A DNA stretch of 5,123 nt from Gammaproteobacteria bacterium (GTDB lineage Bacteria; Pseudomonadota; Gammaproteobacteria; Pseudomonadales; Azotimanducaceae), in NCBI GenBank assembly GCA_018667205.1, contig JABIVN010000372.1:1-5123 (forward strand). Reading direction: 5' to 3'. The translations under genes and the position numbers were made by a program. The first letter of the stretch is position 1. The number at the start of each line of letters is the position of its first letter. Positions 1 through 5,123 of the stretch are shown one piece after another. Below the pieces are notes generated by a model, which saw only the letters and a program-made list of their open reading frames with translations, made no database searches and was not told the origin of the DNA.

Positions 1-1
1 C

Positions 2-304
2 CTCTCCAAGGTTGGGTTATCGGATAAAGAGAAAAGGTACCCGGTTGCGTTGTCAGGTGGAGAACAACAAAGAGTGGGTATAGCCCGAGCAGTGGTCAAT
101 AAACCCCCGCTTTTATTAGCCGATGAGCCTACTGGAAACCTGGATCCGGCATTATCACAGGAAATCATGGATCTGTTTAGTCAGTTCAACCAGGTCGGTG
201 TCAGTGTTCTGATTGCGACCCATGATTTGGATCTTGTCCAGAGAATGGCTAAGCGAGAGCTTATTTTGCGACATGGGAAGCTCGTTAATAGCGAGGTCGC
301 ATGA
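2..304 (+). CDS. ftsE: Cell division ATP-binding protein FtsE, C-terminal part (5' end outside window)
   Basis: ATPase subunit of the FtsEX complex. It acts at the cytoplasmic face of the septal membrane and, through FtsX, controls periplasmic peptidoglycan hydrolases during division (family knowledge). The frame is open from the first bases of the window and gives 100 residues before TGA at 302-304. Visible ABC-ATPase landmarks, in residues of the visible part: signature LSGGEQQR at 17-24, Walker B LLLADE at 37-42, D-loop GNLD at 45-48 and switch histidine in IATHD at 74. Walker A and the Q-loop lie upstream of the window; the whole family protein is about 220 residues. The stop overlaps the ftsX start (ATGA), as is usual for ftsE-ftsX, implying translational coupling. 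The TTG at 50-52 is the internal leucine of the signature motif, not a start. The match to FtsE, rather than another MacB/LolD-type ATPase, is supported by the adjoining ftsX. Confidence 0.96.
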   Translation, partial: LSKVGLSDKEKRYPVALSGGEQQRVGIARAVVNKPPLLLADEPTGNLDPALSQEIMDLFSQFNQVGVSVLIATHDLDLVQRMAKRELILRHGKLVNSEVA

Positions 305-1260
305 GGTCAGGAGCGGGTGCAACGGTTGCTAAGACGGATCGCCGGGACCGACTGGTAGCCTGGCTGTCTCACCACCGGCGCGTCTGTCTCTCAACCTTAG
401 CTGAGCTTCTTGGGAACCCGGTTTCTAGCATGATGACCTGGTTGGTTATCGGAATTGCGCTTGGGTTGCCCTTGATTCTTTATGTGGTGTTGCAGAACGT
501 GTCTTCTATTAGTGGCGACTGGGGCGGTAAGCCAAGGGTTGCCCTTTATCTTACCCAGGAAGCTACTCTTCAGGCAGGACAGGCGCTTACAAGGCAAATT
601 GAGCAACGCGTTGATATAGACGAAGCCGTCTTCATATCATCAACGAACGCCTTACAGGAGTTTCAACGAAGGTCGGGGTTTGGTGAGGTTTTATCCACAC
701 TCGATCGGAATCCTCTGCCACATGTTATCGAGGTCGTACCCGCAAACCCTGATCCCATTGACCTAAAAAGGTTGGTTAGCGCCTGGGAGGTCAACGCACT
801 CATAGGTAATGTCTCCGTTGACCTTCAATGGCTTGAACGATTGTTCGCGCTGTTGGTCTTTGCCGAAAGGCTGGTTACCGCGCTCGCGATTGTTCTTGGT
901 TTGGGCGTCATGTTAATCATGGGCAACACGATTCGGCTTGCCATCGAAAATCGGCGCCAGGAAATTGAAGTCACCAAGCTCGTAGGCGGTACCGATGCGT
1001 TTGTGCGGCGTCCCTTTCTTTACCTGGGGTTCTGGTATGGGTTGGGCGGCGCCGTGACGGCATTTTTTTTGTTGCAGACGAGCCTGTATTTTTTATCTTC
1101 GCCTGTCGAGATGCTGGCGCAGAGCTACCGGGACAACTTCGCGCTTCAGGGGCTGGATTTGCTTGGTAACTTACTGTTGCTGGTATCTGGTTCAATCCTT
1201 GGCATCATTGGATCTGTGCTTGCTGTCTCTAGACATCTGGTCGATATTGAGCCGGGATAG
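301..1260 (+). CDS. ftsX: Cell division protein FtsX
   Basis: Membrane subunit of FtsEX, transmitting ATP-driven conformational change to periplasmic amidase activators at the septum (family knowledge). The 319-residue product is slightly shorter than the E. coli protein (about 350). Predicted layout from hydrophobicity: basic cytoplasmic N-terminus 1-42; TM1 about 44-66 (MMTWLVIGIALGLPLILYVV); periplasmic domain about 67-182 with the conserved NPLP at 137-140; TM2 about 188-209; cytoplasmic loop with NRRQEIEVTKLVGGTD at 217-232, a family hallmark; TM3 about 239-265; TM4 about 287-311. The ATG sits in an ATGA overlap with ftsE, with GAGG at 293-296 as a closely spaced ribosome-binding site inside ftsE. 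A run of eight T at 1063-1070, preceded by a small GC hairpin, lies in TM3 and is listed separately. No terminator is evident after the stop. Confidence 0.96.
   Translation: MRSGAGATVAKTDRRDRLVAWLSHHRRVCLSTLAELLGNPVSSMMTWLVIGIALGLPLILYVVLQNVSSISGDWGGKPRVALYLTQEATLQAGQALTRQIEQRVDIDEAVFISSTNALQEFQRRSGFGEVLSTLDRNPLPHVIEVVPANPDPIDLKRLVSAWEVNALIGNVSVDLQWLERLFALLVFAERLVTALAIVLGLGVMLIMGNTIRLAIENRRQEIEVTKLVGGTDAFVRRPFLYLGFWYGLGGAVTAFFLLQTSLYFLSSPVEMLAQSYRDNFALQGLDLLGNLLLLVSGSILGIIGSVLAVSRHLVDIEPG
1051..1070 (+). terminator. Weak terminator-like hairpin plus T8 inside ftsX
   Basis: On the coding strand, GCCG (1051-1054), loop TGA and CGGC (1058-1061) are followed by one A and eight consecutive T (1063-1070). 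The order matches an intrinsic terminator, but the stem is only 4 bp and a single A separates it from the T-run. The bases encode Thr-Ala-Phe-Phe in TM3 of FtsX, so hydrophobic codon choice may fully explain them. Function is unproven. Confidence 0.2.
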
Positions 1261-1284
1261 GCTGGTAAACTGCAGAACACACGA

Positions 1285-1314
1285 TTAGCAGTCTGTAAAC
1301 CGGAGTGCTAGAAT
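1285..1314 (+). promoter_or_regulatory. Candidate sigma-70 promoter upstream of rpoH
   Basis: An extended -10 element reads TG (1306-1307), C, TAGAAT (1309-1314), five of six bases matching TATAAT. TTAGCA at 1285-1290 matches four of six bases of TTGACA with an 18-bp spacer. A transcript would start near 1321, giving a 5' leader of about 130 nt that carries the 16-bp repeats. It lies just after ftsX, so rpoH need not depend on ftsEX transcription. I found no convincing sigma-E style GGAACTT element here, although rpoH in E. coli has one. The site was found by eye only. Confidence 0.4.
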
Positions 1315-1388
1315 CCTGCCCCCTGGGGCCTTGGTCATTGAGTCTGCGGTTATTCTCTCTTTTTCGAACCGGCGAACGCTTGAAATGA

Positions 1389-1452
1389 CCAATATCCAGA
1401 GTAACTAATATCTAGAGTAACTAATATTTAGAGTGGCTAGTATTTAAATAAA
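1389..1452 (+). repeat. Four 16-bp tandem repeats abutting the rpoH start codon
   Basis: Four consecutive 16-bp units fill 1389-1404, 1405-1420, 1421-1436 and 1437-1452, and the rpoH ATG begins at the next base. The units read CCAATATCCAGAGTAA, CTAATATCTAGAGTAA, CTAATATTTAGAGTGG and CTAGTATTTAAATAAA. Neighbouring units match at 14, 13 and 10 of 16 positions, so the array decays towards the gene. The last unit contains the palindrome TATTTAAATA (1441-1450). The array would lie in the rpoH 5' leader. No strong Shine-Dalgarno sequence is present; the nearest purine stretch is GAGTGG at 1431-1436, 16 nt from the ATG. An origin by replication slippage and a role in translation are both inference. 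Confidence 0.85.
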
Positions 1453-2301
1453 ATGACGATGTCTAAAGAACTCACACCCATGCCAGTACTATCTCCGGGC
1501 GACAGCCTGGAAGCTTACGTGCAGGCTGTAAACGGTATACCCGTGCTGACTTCCGAGCGTGAACGTGAGTTGGCCGAACAGCTGTTTGGTGACGGCGATG
1601 TGGACGCTGCTCGACAGTTAGTGATGGCTCACTTACGATTTGTAGTCTATGTTGCAAAAGGTTATTCAGGTTACGGCTTGTCAGAAGCAGACCTGGTTCA
1701 GGAAGGAAACGTGGGGCTGATGAAAGCCGTGCGTCGTTTTAATCCGGAATTTGGTGTCCGATTGGTTTCCTTTGCCGTGCACTGGATCAAGGCTGAGATT
1801 CACGAGTTTATTTTGAAGAACTGGAGAATTGTTAAAATAGCGACGACAAAACCCCAGCGCAAATTGTTCTTCAACCTCAGGAGTGCGAAGAAACGTCTTG
1901 GTTGGATGAACGATACTGAGGTCCGTGACGTTGCAGAGCAGCTCGGTGTCGCGCCTGAAGATGTGCGCCAGATGGAAACAAGGCTCTCAGCTCATGATGA
2001 GGCCTTCGAACTGGATTCTGATGAAGATGATGGCTTTACGCCTTCCCACTACCTCACAGACAAGACACTTGATCCTGCGGTGATTACGGAAAAAGAAAGC
2101 TTCGCCGGCGCTCAGCGCCGCAAACTGGCGAACGGTTTTAATGATCTAGATGCGCGGTCTCGGGAGATCGTTCAGCGGCGGTGGTTAACTGATAGTAAAA
2201 CCACTCTCCAGGAGTTGGCAGACCAATTTGGAATCTCTGCGGAACGCGTGCGTCAGCTCGAACAAAATGCATTGAAGAAACTGAAACTCAGTTTTAGCTA
2301 A
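1453..2301 (+). CDS. rpoH: RNA polymerase sigma factor RpoH (sigma-32, heat shock)
   Basis: Alternative sigma factor directing RNA polymerase to heat-shock promoters for chaperones and proteases. The 282-residue product is the usual RpoH length (about 284). Region 2 is clear: AHLRFVV at 59-65, [17 protein letters not shown] at 80-96, and the promoter-binding [14 protein letters not shown] at 107-120. The RpoH box QRKLFFNLR at 135-143, which separates RpoH from RpoD and RpoS, is intact. An acidic stretch at 182-193 precedes region 4, and the helix-turn-helix [20 protein letters not shown] is at 251-270. The start is ATG 1453; ATG 1459 (residue 3) is an alternative, and neither has a good Shine-Dalgarno sequence. 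The position after ftsEX is the usual gammaproteobacterial one. Regulation is probably post-transcriptional, as in known rpoH genes: the leader carries tandem repeats and an AU-rich hairpin just before the start. No terminator separates it from the next gene, 22 nt downstream. Confidence 0.98.
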   Translation: MTMSKELTPMPVLSPGDSLEAYVQAVNGIPVLTSERERELAEQLFGDGDVDAARQLVMAHLRFVVYVAKGYSGYGLSEADLVQEGNVGLMKAVRRFNPEFGVRLVSFAVHWIKAEIHEFILKNWRIVKIATTKPQRKLFFNLRSAKKRLGWMNDTEVRDVAEQLGVAPEDVRQMETRLSAHDEAFELDSDEDDGFTPSHYLTDKTLDPAVITEKESFAGAQRRKLANGFNDLDARSREIVQRRWLTDSKTTLQELADQFGISAERVRQLEQNALKKLKLSFS

Positions 2302-2323
2302 CAGACGTCAGGCTTCCCTCATC

Positions 2324-2704
2324 GTGACACTAAAAATCATATTTCTATTTGCAGCGTTTGCGGGGGCGCTTGGCGTTGTTCTTGGTGCATTCGGTGCTCA
2401 TGCGCTTCGTGGGAGTATTGAGCCAAGGTTAATGGAAACCTTTCAGACGGCCGTTCAGTATCAATTGATTCACGCACTTGCCTTACTACTGGTGTCGCTC
2501 ACCATAGGGTGGCTAGGACAAAGCCTGTCATTCGATATTAGCGCCTACGCCTTTATGGCAGGGATCATACTCTTTTCGGGCAGTCTTTATGGGTTGGTGC
2601 TGACTGACATCAGGTGGCTGGGTCCTGTAACACCGCTAGGGGGTTTGTGTCTTATTATTGGTTGGCTGGCCTTGCTAGTTGGTGGGTTTCGTCAGATTGG
2701 CTGA
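2324..2704 (+). CDS. DUF423 family small membrane protein (YgdD-like)
   Basis: Inner-membrane protein of 126 residues with no established biochemical function. It aligns by eye with E. coli YgdD (131 residues): the N-terminal GAFGAHAL at 21-28, QTAVQYQLIHALALL at 41-55, LFSGSLYGL at 83-91 and VTPLGGL at 102-108 are the family's conserved blocks. Four hydrophobic helices are expected at about 4-26, 46-64, 72-92 and 98-121. The start is GTG 2324, with only a weak AGG (2310-2312) as ribosome-binding site; the conserved block near the N-terminus rules out a much later start. It follows rpoH by 22 nt with no terminator and runs into trmB, so it is probably cotranscribed with both. The family assignment is firm; the function is unknown. 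Confidence 0.9.
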   Translation: MTLKIIFLFAAFAGALGVVLGAFGAHALRGSIEPRLMETFQTAVQYQLIHALALLLVSLTIGWLGQSLSFDISAYAFMAGIILFSGSLYGLVLTDIRWLGPVTPLGGLCLIIGWLALLVGGFRQIG

Positions 2705-3356
2705 TCGATTGCCAGGGATTAAGTCTTTTGTGCTCCGGCAGGGACGGCTGACACCAGGTCAGACCCGAGCGCTGGAAATGCATTGGCCGAAATTCGGCAA
2801 GTCGATTGACGACGGCATGCTCAATCCTCGAACCGAGTTTTTGTCCGCTGGACCACTGCACCTGGAAATCGGATTTGGCATGGGGGACTCCCTCGCAGAG
2901 CAGGCGCGCTCAAATCCCTCTGTTAATTATGTTGGCATAGAAGTTCACCGACCGGGTGTCGGTCACCTCCTGATGCTGATTGACGATGGCGAGTTGGACA
3001 ATCTGCGCGTTTACTCGGAAGACAGCATAGAGGTATTGACGGAAGTGATTCCCGCGAAAAGTCTGGACGCTGTTCAGGTTTTTTTCCCGGACCCCTGGCC
3101 GAAGAAAAAGCACCACAAGCGGCGTATTCTCAATCGTTACTTTGTAGATCTATTAGAAACAAAACTCAAGGCTAACGGGTTAGTTCATATCGCGACTGAC
3201 TGGCAACTTTACGCCGAAGAAATCGAAGCCTTGCTGGGTTCGATGCCCCAGTTTAATCGGGTTGAAGCGCCTTTGAGGCCTCAGACGAAATTTGAACGAA
3301 GGGGTATGAAGCTAGGACATACAATATTCGACCTTGCTTACCGGCTAATCGACTAA
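2697..3356 (+). CDS. trmB: tRNA (guanine-N7-)-methyltransferase TrmB
   Basis: SAM-dependent cytosolic enzyme that methylates N7 of G46 in the variable loop of tRNAs. With the TTG start chosen here the product is 219 residues. Key blocks, in this numbering: IKSFVLRQGRLTPGQ at 8-22, SAM motif I EIGFGMG at 57-63, GIEVHRPGVG at 80-89, the signature FFPDPWPKKKHHKRR at 129-143, ATDW at 166-169 and TKFERRGMKLGH at 197-208. All are intact. The frame has a stop (TAG 2676-2678) just upstream and no ATG before the conserved IKSFV block; possible starts are TTG 2679, GTG 2682, TTG 2697 and TTG 2709. TTG 2697 is preferred because GGTGGG (2681-2686) lies 10 nt upstream, giving an 8-nt overlap with the DUF423 gene; TTG 2679 would give 225 residues. 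The 3' end overlaps hemW on the other strand by 12 bp. Confidence 0.95.
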   Translation: MADRLPGIKSFVLRQGRLTPGQTRALEMHWPKFGKSIDDGMLNPRTEFLSAGPLHLEIGFGMGDSLAEQARSNPSVNYVGIEVHRPGVGHLLMLIDDGELDNLRVYSEDSIEVLTEVIPAKSLDAVQVFFPDPWPKKKHHKRRILNRYFVDLLETKLKANGLVHIATDWQLYAEEIEALLGSMPQFNRVEAPLRPQTKFERRGMKLGHTIFDLAYRLID

Positions 3357-4463
3357 CATCAATAAATCATTCAGGAAAAGACGACCCTTTTCCGTTGGTA
3401 TGATTTGGTTAATTTTTCGAACCAGAAATCCCCTTGATATCGCTTGCTCAAGAAAGGAATCGAGCAACCCTGAACCCAGGCCTGTTGTTTTCTCGAACAG
3501 CGAGAGATCAAACCCGTTGGTCAAACGAAGGGTATTTAGCAGAAACTCCAGTTTCAGCTCCTTAGTATCTACGACTTTTAATTTACCTTCAGGACGTTGA
3601 AGGTACTCTACCGGCATCTTGCTTTTGGTCGTACGAATGACCTGGTTGGCTCTGCTGATTTTCCCGTGAGCGCCTGCGCCGATCCCCAGGTAGTCTCCAA
3701 ACTGCCAGTAGTTCAAGTTATGGCGGGATTCCTCCAAGGGTAGAGAATATGCAGAGACTTCGTATTGTAAGAAGCCCGCAGATTGGAGCAGATCGTTACC
3801 GGCAATAAAGATATCTTCCAGCACGCGGTCTTTTGGTAAAATCGGTGGGTATTTGTAGAACTTGGTGTTTGGTTCGACGGTCAGTTGATACCACGAGATG
3901 TGCTCTGGCTGGAGTTCGATGGCCCGCTTCAGGTCGGTCAGTGCATCCGCTAGAGTTTGACCGGGCAGCCCATGCATAAGGTCTATATTAATCCGTTTAA
4001 ATCCGGCTTGCCTTGCGCCATCGTAAGCCAGTTGGATGTCGTCTGGCCCGTGAATCCTGCCTAACTGGGTGAGCGCGTTAGCGGAAAAAGACTGCGCGCC
4101 GATACTGAGTCGGTTTACGCCTGCTTTGCGATATCCGTCGAAGTGCGCCTGGTCAAAGGTCCCTGGATTGGCCTCTAGGGTGATCTCAGATTTGCTGATA
4201 TCAAAACGGTCCTTAATATTGGCCAATAGCGTGTGAATGGCTGCGGCTGAAAACAGGCTTGGCGTCCCCCCGCCCATAAAAATTGATCGAAGATTTGTCC
4301 GCGACTCTGATTTGAGTTCGAACGCCAGATCTTGAACGAGCGTTTCTACATATTGGGTTTCGGGAATATCGCCTTGTACCTCGTGTGAATTGAAATCACA
4401 GTACGGGCACTTTCGGGCACACCATGGGAAGTGGATGTATAGGCTAAGTGGTGTATCGATCAC
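3345..4463 (-). CDS. hemW: Heme chaperone HemW (radical SAM family, HemN-like)
   Basis: Radical SAM protein thought to bind heme and pass it to respiratory enzymes; often mislabelled oxygen-independent coproporphyrinogen III oxidase. With start GTG 4463 the product is 372 residues, close to the family's usual 375-380. Landmarks in this numbering: cluster motif CARKCPYC with Cys 15, 19 and 22; GGGTP at 64-68; EANPGT at 97-102; IGAQSF at 121-126; LGRIHG at 134-139; the HNLNYW motif linked with heme binding at 248-253; and GIGAGAHG at 260-267. The frame also opens at GTG 4499, adding 12 residues, but family members start a few residues before [10 protein letters not shown], so 4463 fits better. 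It overlaps the end of rdgB by 20 nt, implying coupled translation, and its stop lies inside the 3' end of the convergent trmB. An intrinsic-terminator-like element inside rdgB could limit its transcription. Confidence 0.95.
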   Translation of the reverse strand: MIDTPLSLYIHFPWCARKCPYCDFNSHEVQGDIPETQYVETLVQDLAFELKSESRTNLRSIFMGGGTPSLFSAAAIHTLLANIKDRFDISKSEITLEANPGTFDQAHFDGYRKAGVNRLSIGAQSFSANALTQLGRIHGPDDIQLAYDGARQAGFKRINIDLMHGLPGQTLADALTDLKRAIELQPEHISWYQLTVEPNTKFYKYPPILPKDRVLEDIFIAGNDLLQSAGFLQYEVSAYSLPLEESRHNLNYWQFGDYLGIGAGAHGKISRANQVIRTTKSKMPVEYLQRPEGKLKVVDTKELKLEFLLNTLRLTNGFDLSLFEKTTGLGSGLLDSFLEQAISRGFLVRKINQIIPTEKGRLFLNDLLMLVD

Positions 4464-5034
4464 TGAGTAGTCCAGATAAGGCCGCGAGGGCCTGTCCACG
4501 ATGGCTAATCGAATTCTTTTGCTTACTGCTTAGTTCAGCTGCCGTTTTACCAAGAGAGGGTATTCGGAAGATTGGGTCATAGCCGAATCCGTGGTTACCC
4601 GCAGGTTCGTTTGCGATCTCTCCCTCCCACCTGGCTTGAGTAATGATTGGGGTAGGGTCGTCCGCGGTCTCCATATAAACCAGTACACAATAAAAAAAAG
4701 CTCGTCGATCAGACGAGCCCTTCAGCGCAGAGCGGAGCTTCGAAAGGTTTTCCATATCAGTTGCCCCCGGTCCTGCGTATCGCGCTGAATAAATCCCCGG
4801 CGCGCCTGACAGAAATGGAACGCAAAGACCTGAGTCGTCGGCGATGGCAGGAAGATTAGTCACAAGGCTGGCATGTTTAGCTTTAATAATCGCATTCTCG
4901 ATAAAAGTCGTACCGGTTTCCATCGGCGACTCTACGCCGAGATTCTTCTGCAGGACCAGTTCAAAGCGAGCCGGCAGAAGCCGCTCTATTTCATCAGCTT
5001 TGTGTTTGTTGCCACTGGCAAGGACAAATTGCAC
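4444..5034 (-). CDS. rdgB: dITP/XTP pyrophosphatase RdgB (Ham1 family)
   Basis: Cytosolic house-cleaning enzyme that hydrolyses dITP, ITP and XTP to monophosphates and pyrophosphate, keeping deaminated purines out of DNA and RNA. The product is 196 residues, matching E. coli RdgB (197). Conserved sites are intact: SGNKHK at 7-12 for triphosphate binding, FIENA at 44-48, ADDSGL at 65-70 with Asp67 aligning to the proposed catalytic Asp69 of E. coli, [10 protein letters not shown] at 77-86, HGFGYDPIF at 148-156 and SHRGQAL at 177-183. The start is GTG 5034: GGAG (complement of 5044-5047) lies 9 nt upstream, and the GTG shares one base with the stop of the preceding gene (TAGTG). The 3' end overlaps hemW. 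The codons for residues 106-114 form a 7-bp GC-rich hairpin followed by eight T on the coding strand, listed separately. Confidence 0.96.
   Translation of the reverse strand: MQFVLASGNKHKADEIERLLPARFELVLQKNLGVESPMETGTTFIENAIIKAKHASLVTNLPAIADDSGLCVPFLSGAPGIYSARYAGPGATDMENLSKLRSALKGSSDRRAFFYCVLVYMETADDPTPIITQARWEGEIANEPAGNHGFGYDPIFRIPSLGKTAAELSSKQKNSISHRGQALAALSGLLSDRYTT
4692..4718 (-). terminator. Intrinsic-terminator-like hairpin inside rdgB, coding-strand orientation
   Basis: Read on the minus strand, GCTCGTC (4718-4712), loop TGATC and GACGAGC (4706-4700) form a perfect 7-bp stem with a 5-nt loop, followed directly by eight T (4699-4692). This is the exact layout of a Rho-independent terminator in the direction of rdgB and hemW transcription. 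It lies inside rdgB, encoding residues Gly106 to Phe114, about 315 nt after the rdgB start and about 230 nt before the hemW start. On the plus strand the hairpin is not followed by T, so it is one-directional. The structure is plain in the sequence; whether it terminates under translating ribosomes is unknown. Confidence 0.55.
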
Positions 5035-5123
5035 TAATCGTATCTCCGGACAAAGTTTATAGGGACTGACTCGGTGGTGTTCAACCGTACATCAAGGTGG
5101 AATCTCAATATATCGTGCTCGAG
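5034..5123 (-). CDS. C-terminal fragment of an upstream gene, probably DUF4426 family
   Basis: On the minus strand the frame is open from the window edge (5123) to TAG at 5036-5034 and gives 29 residues, including [19 protein letters not shown]. The alternating hydrophobic pattern suggests two beta strands, and the ending, a short strand followed by an aromatic-acidic tail, resembles the C-terminus of periplasmic DUF4426 proteins. A DUF4426 gene commonly lies just upstream of rdgB in Pseudomonas-type genomes (recalled, not searched). The stop shares its G with the GTG start of rdgB, a typical translational coupling arrangement that supports this being a true gene end. The family call rests on a short segment and on context; that a coding sequence ends here is more certain than its identity. 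Confidence 0.6.
   Translation of the reverse strand, partial: LEHDILRFHLDVRLNTTESVPINFVRRYD

Noticed and set aside
397..606. Minus-strand open frame of 69 codons inside ftsX
   Set aside because: It is antisense to a well-conserved gene, with no recognisable protein features. The other small antisense frames over ftsX, rpoH, trmB, hemW and rdgB were rejected for the same reason.
1318..1329. GC-rich inverted repeat GCCCC-CT-GGGGC after ftsX, as an ftsX terminator
   Set aside because: The loop is too tight at full stem length and the nearest T-run is about 30 nt away. It does not fit an intrinsic terminator.
1380..1411. TTGAAA at 1380-1385 as a second rpoH promoter -35 box
   Set aside because: No acceptable -10 hexamer lies at 16-18 bp; the best AT-rich match (TAATAT at 1406-1411) needs a 20-bp spacer.
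2106..2120. Perfect hairpin CGGCGC-TCA-GCGCCG inside rpoH
   Set aside because: No T-run follows on either strand, and the bases encode an ordinary Ala-Gly-Ala-Gln-Arg-Arg stretch. It is probably incidental.
2947..2963. Hairpin ACCGAC-CGGGT-GTCGGT inside trmB
   Set aside because: It falls on the codons of the conserved HRPGVG motif, has no T-run, and is explained by protein constraint.
3063..3085. Weak stem followed by seven T inside trmB
   Set aside because: The stem is 5 bp with a G-U pair and is offset from the T-run, which comes from the conserved Phe-Phe of the FFPDPW motif.
5118..5123. CTCGAG palindrome (XhoI site) at the very end of the window
   Set aside because: It lies within the open frame of the upstream gene and there is no other sign of a cloning junction. 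Coincidence with the window edge is enough.

Overview
The window is a compact, gene-dense stretch of gammaproteobacterial housekeeping chromosome with roughly half G+C. The protein sequences, and the neighbourhood ftsE-ftsX-rpoH followed by trmB facing hemW-rdgB, resemble the corresponding region of Pseudomonas and related marine gammaproteobacteria. The genus cannot be named from this sequence alone. There are no mobile elements, tRNAs, rRNAs, CRISPR arrays or genes that look foreign.

Plus strand, left to right: the C-terminal 100 residues of the division ATPase FtsE; FtsX, its membrane partner, starting in a 4-nt ATGA overlap; a 192-bp intergenic region; RpoH, the heat-shock sigma factor; a small four-helix DUF423 (YgdD-like) membrane protein; and TrmB, the tRNA m7G46 methyltransferase, which overlaps the DUF423 gene. 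The intergenic region holds a plausible sigma-70 promoter and four imperfect 16-bp tandem repeats that run exactly up to the rpoH start codon.

Minus strand, from the right edge inward: the last 29 codons of a gene that looks like a DUF4426 protein; RdgB, the dITP/XTP pyrophosphatase; and HemW, the radical-SAM-like heme chaperone. All three overlap and are probably one operon. hemW and trmB converge, and their 3' ends overlap by 12 bp, so no intergenic terminator is possible between the two units.

The genes cover cell division and peptidoglycan hydrolase control (FtsEX), heat-shock transcription (RpoH), tRNA modification (TrmB), nucleotide-pool sanitation (RdgB) and heme delivery (HemW). I see no new multi-gene system. 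The points worth a second look are regulatory: a textbook-shaped intrinsic terminator inside rdgB on the coding strand, upstream of hemW; the 16-bp repeat array with an AU-rich hairpin at the rpoH start; and tight gene packing with several non-ATG starts.
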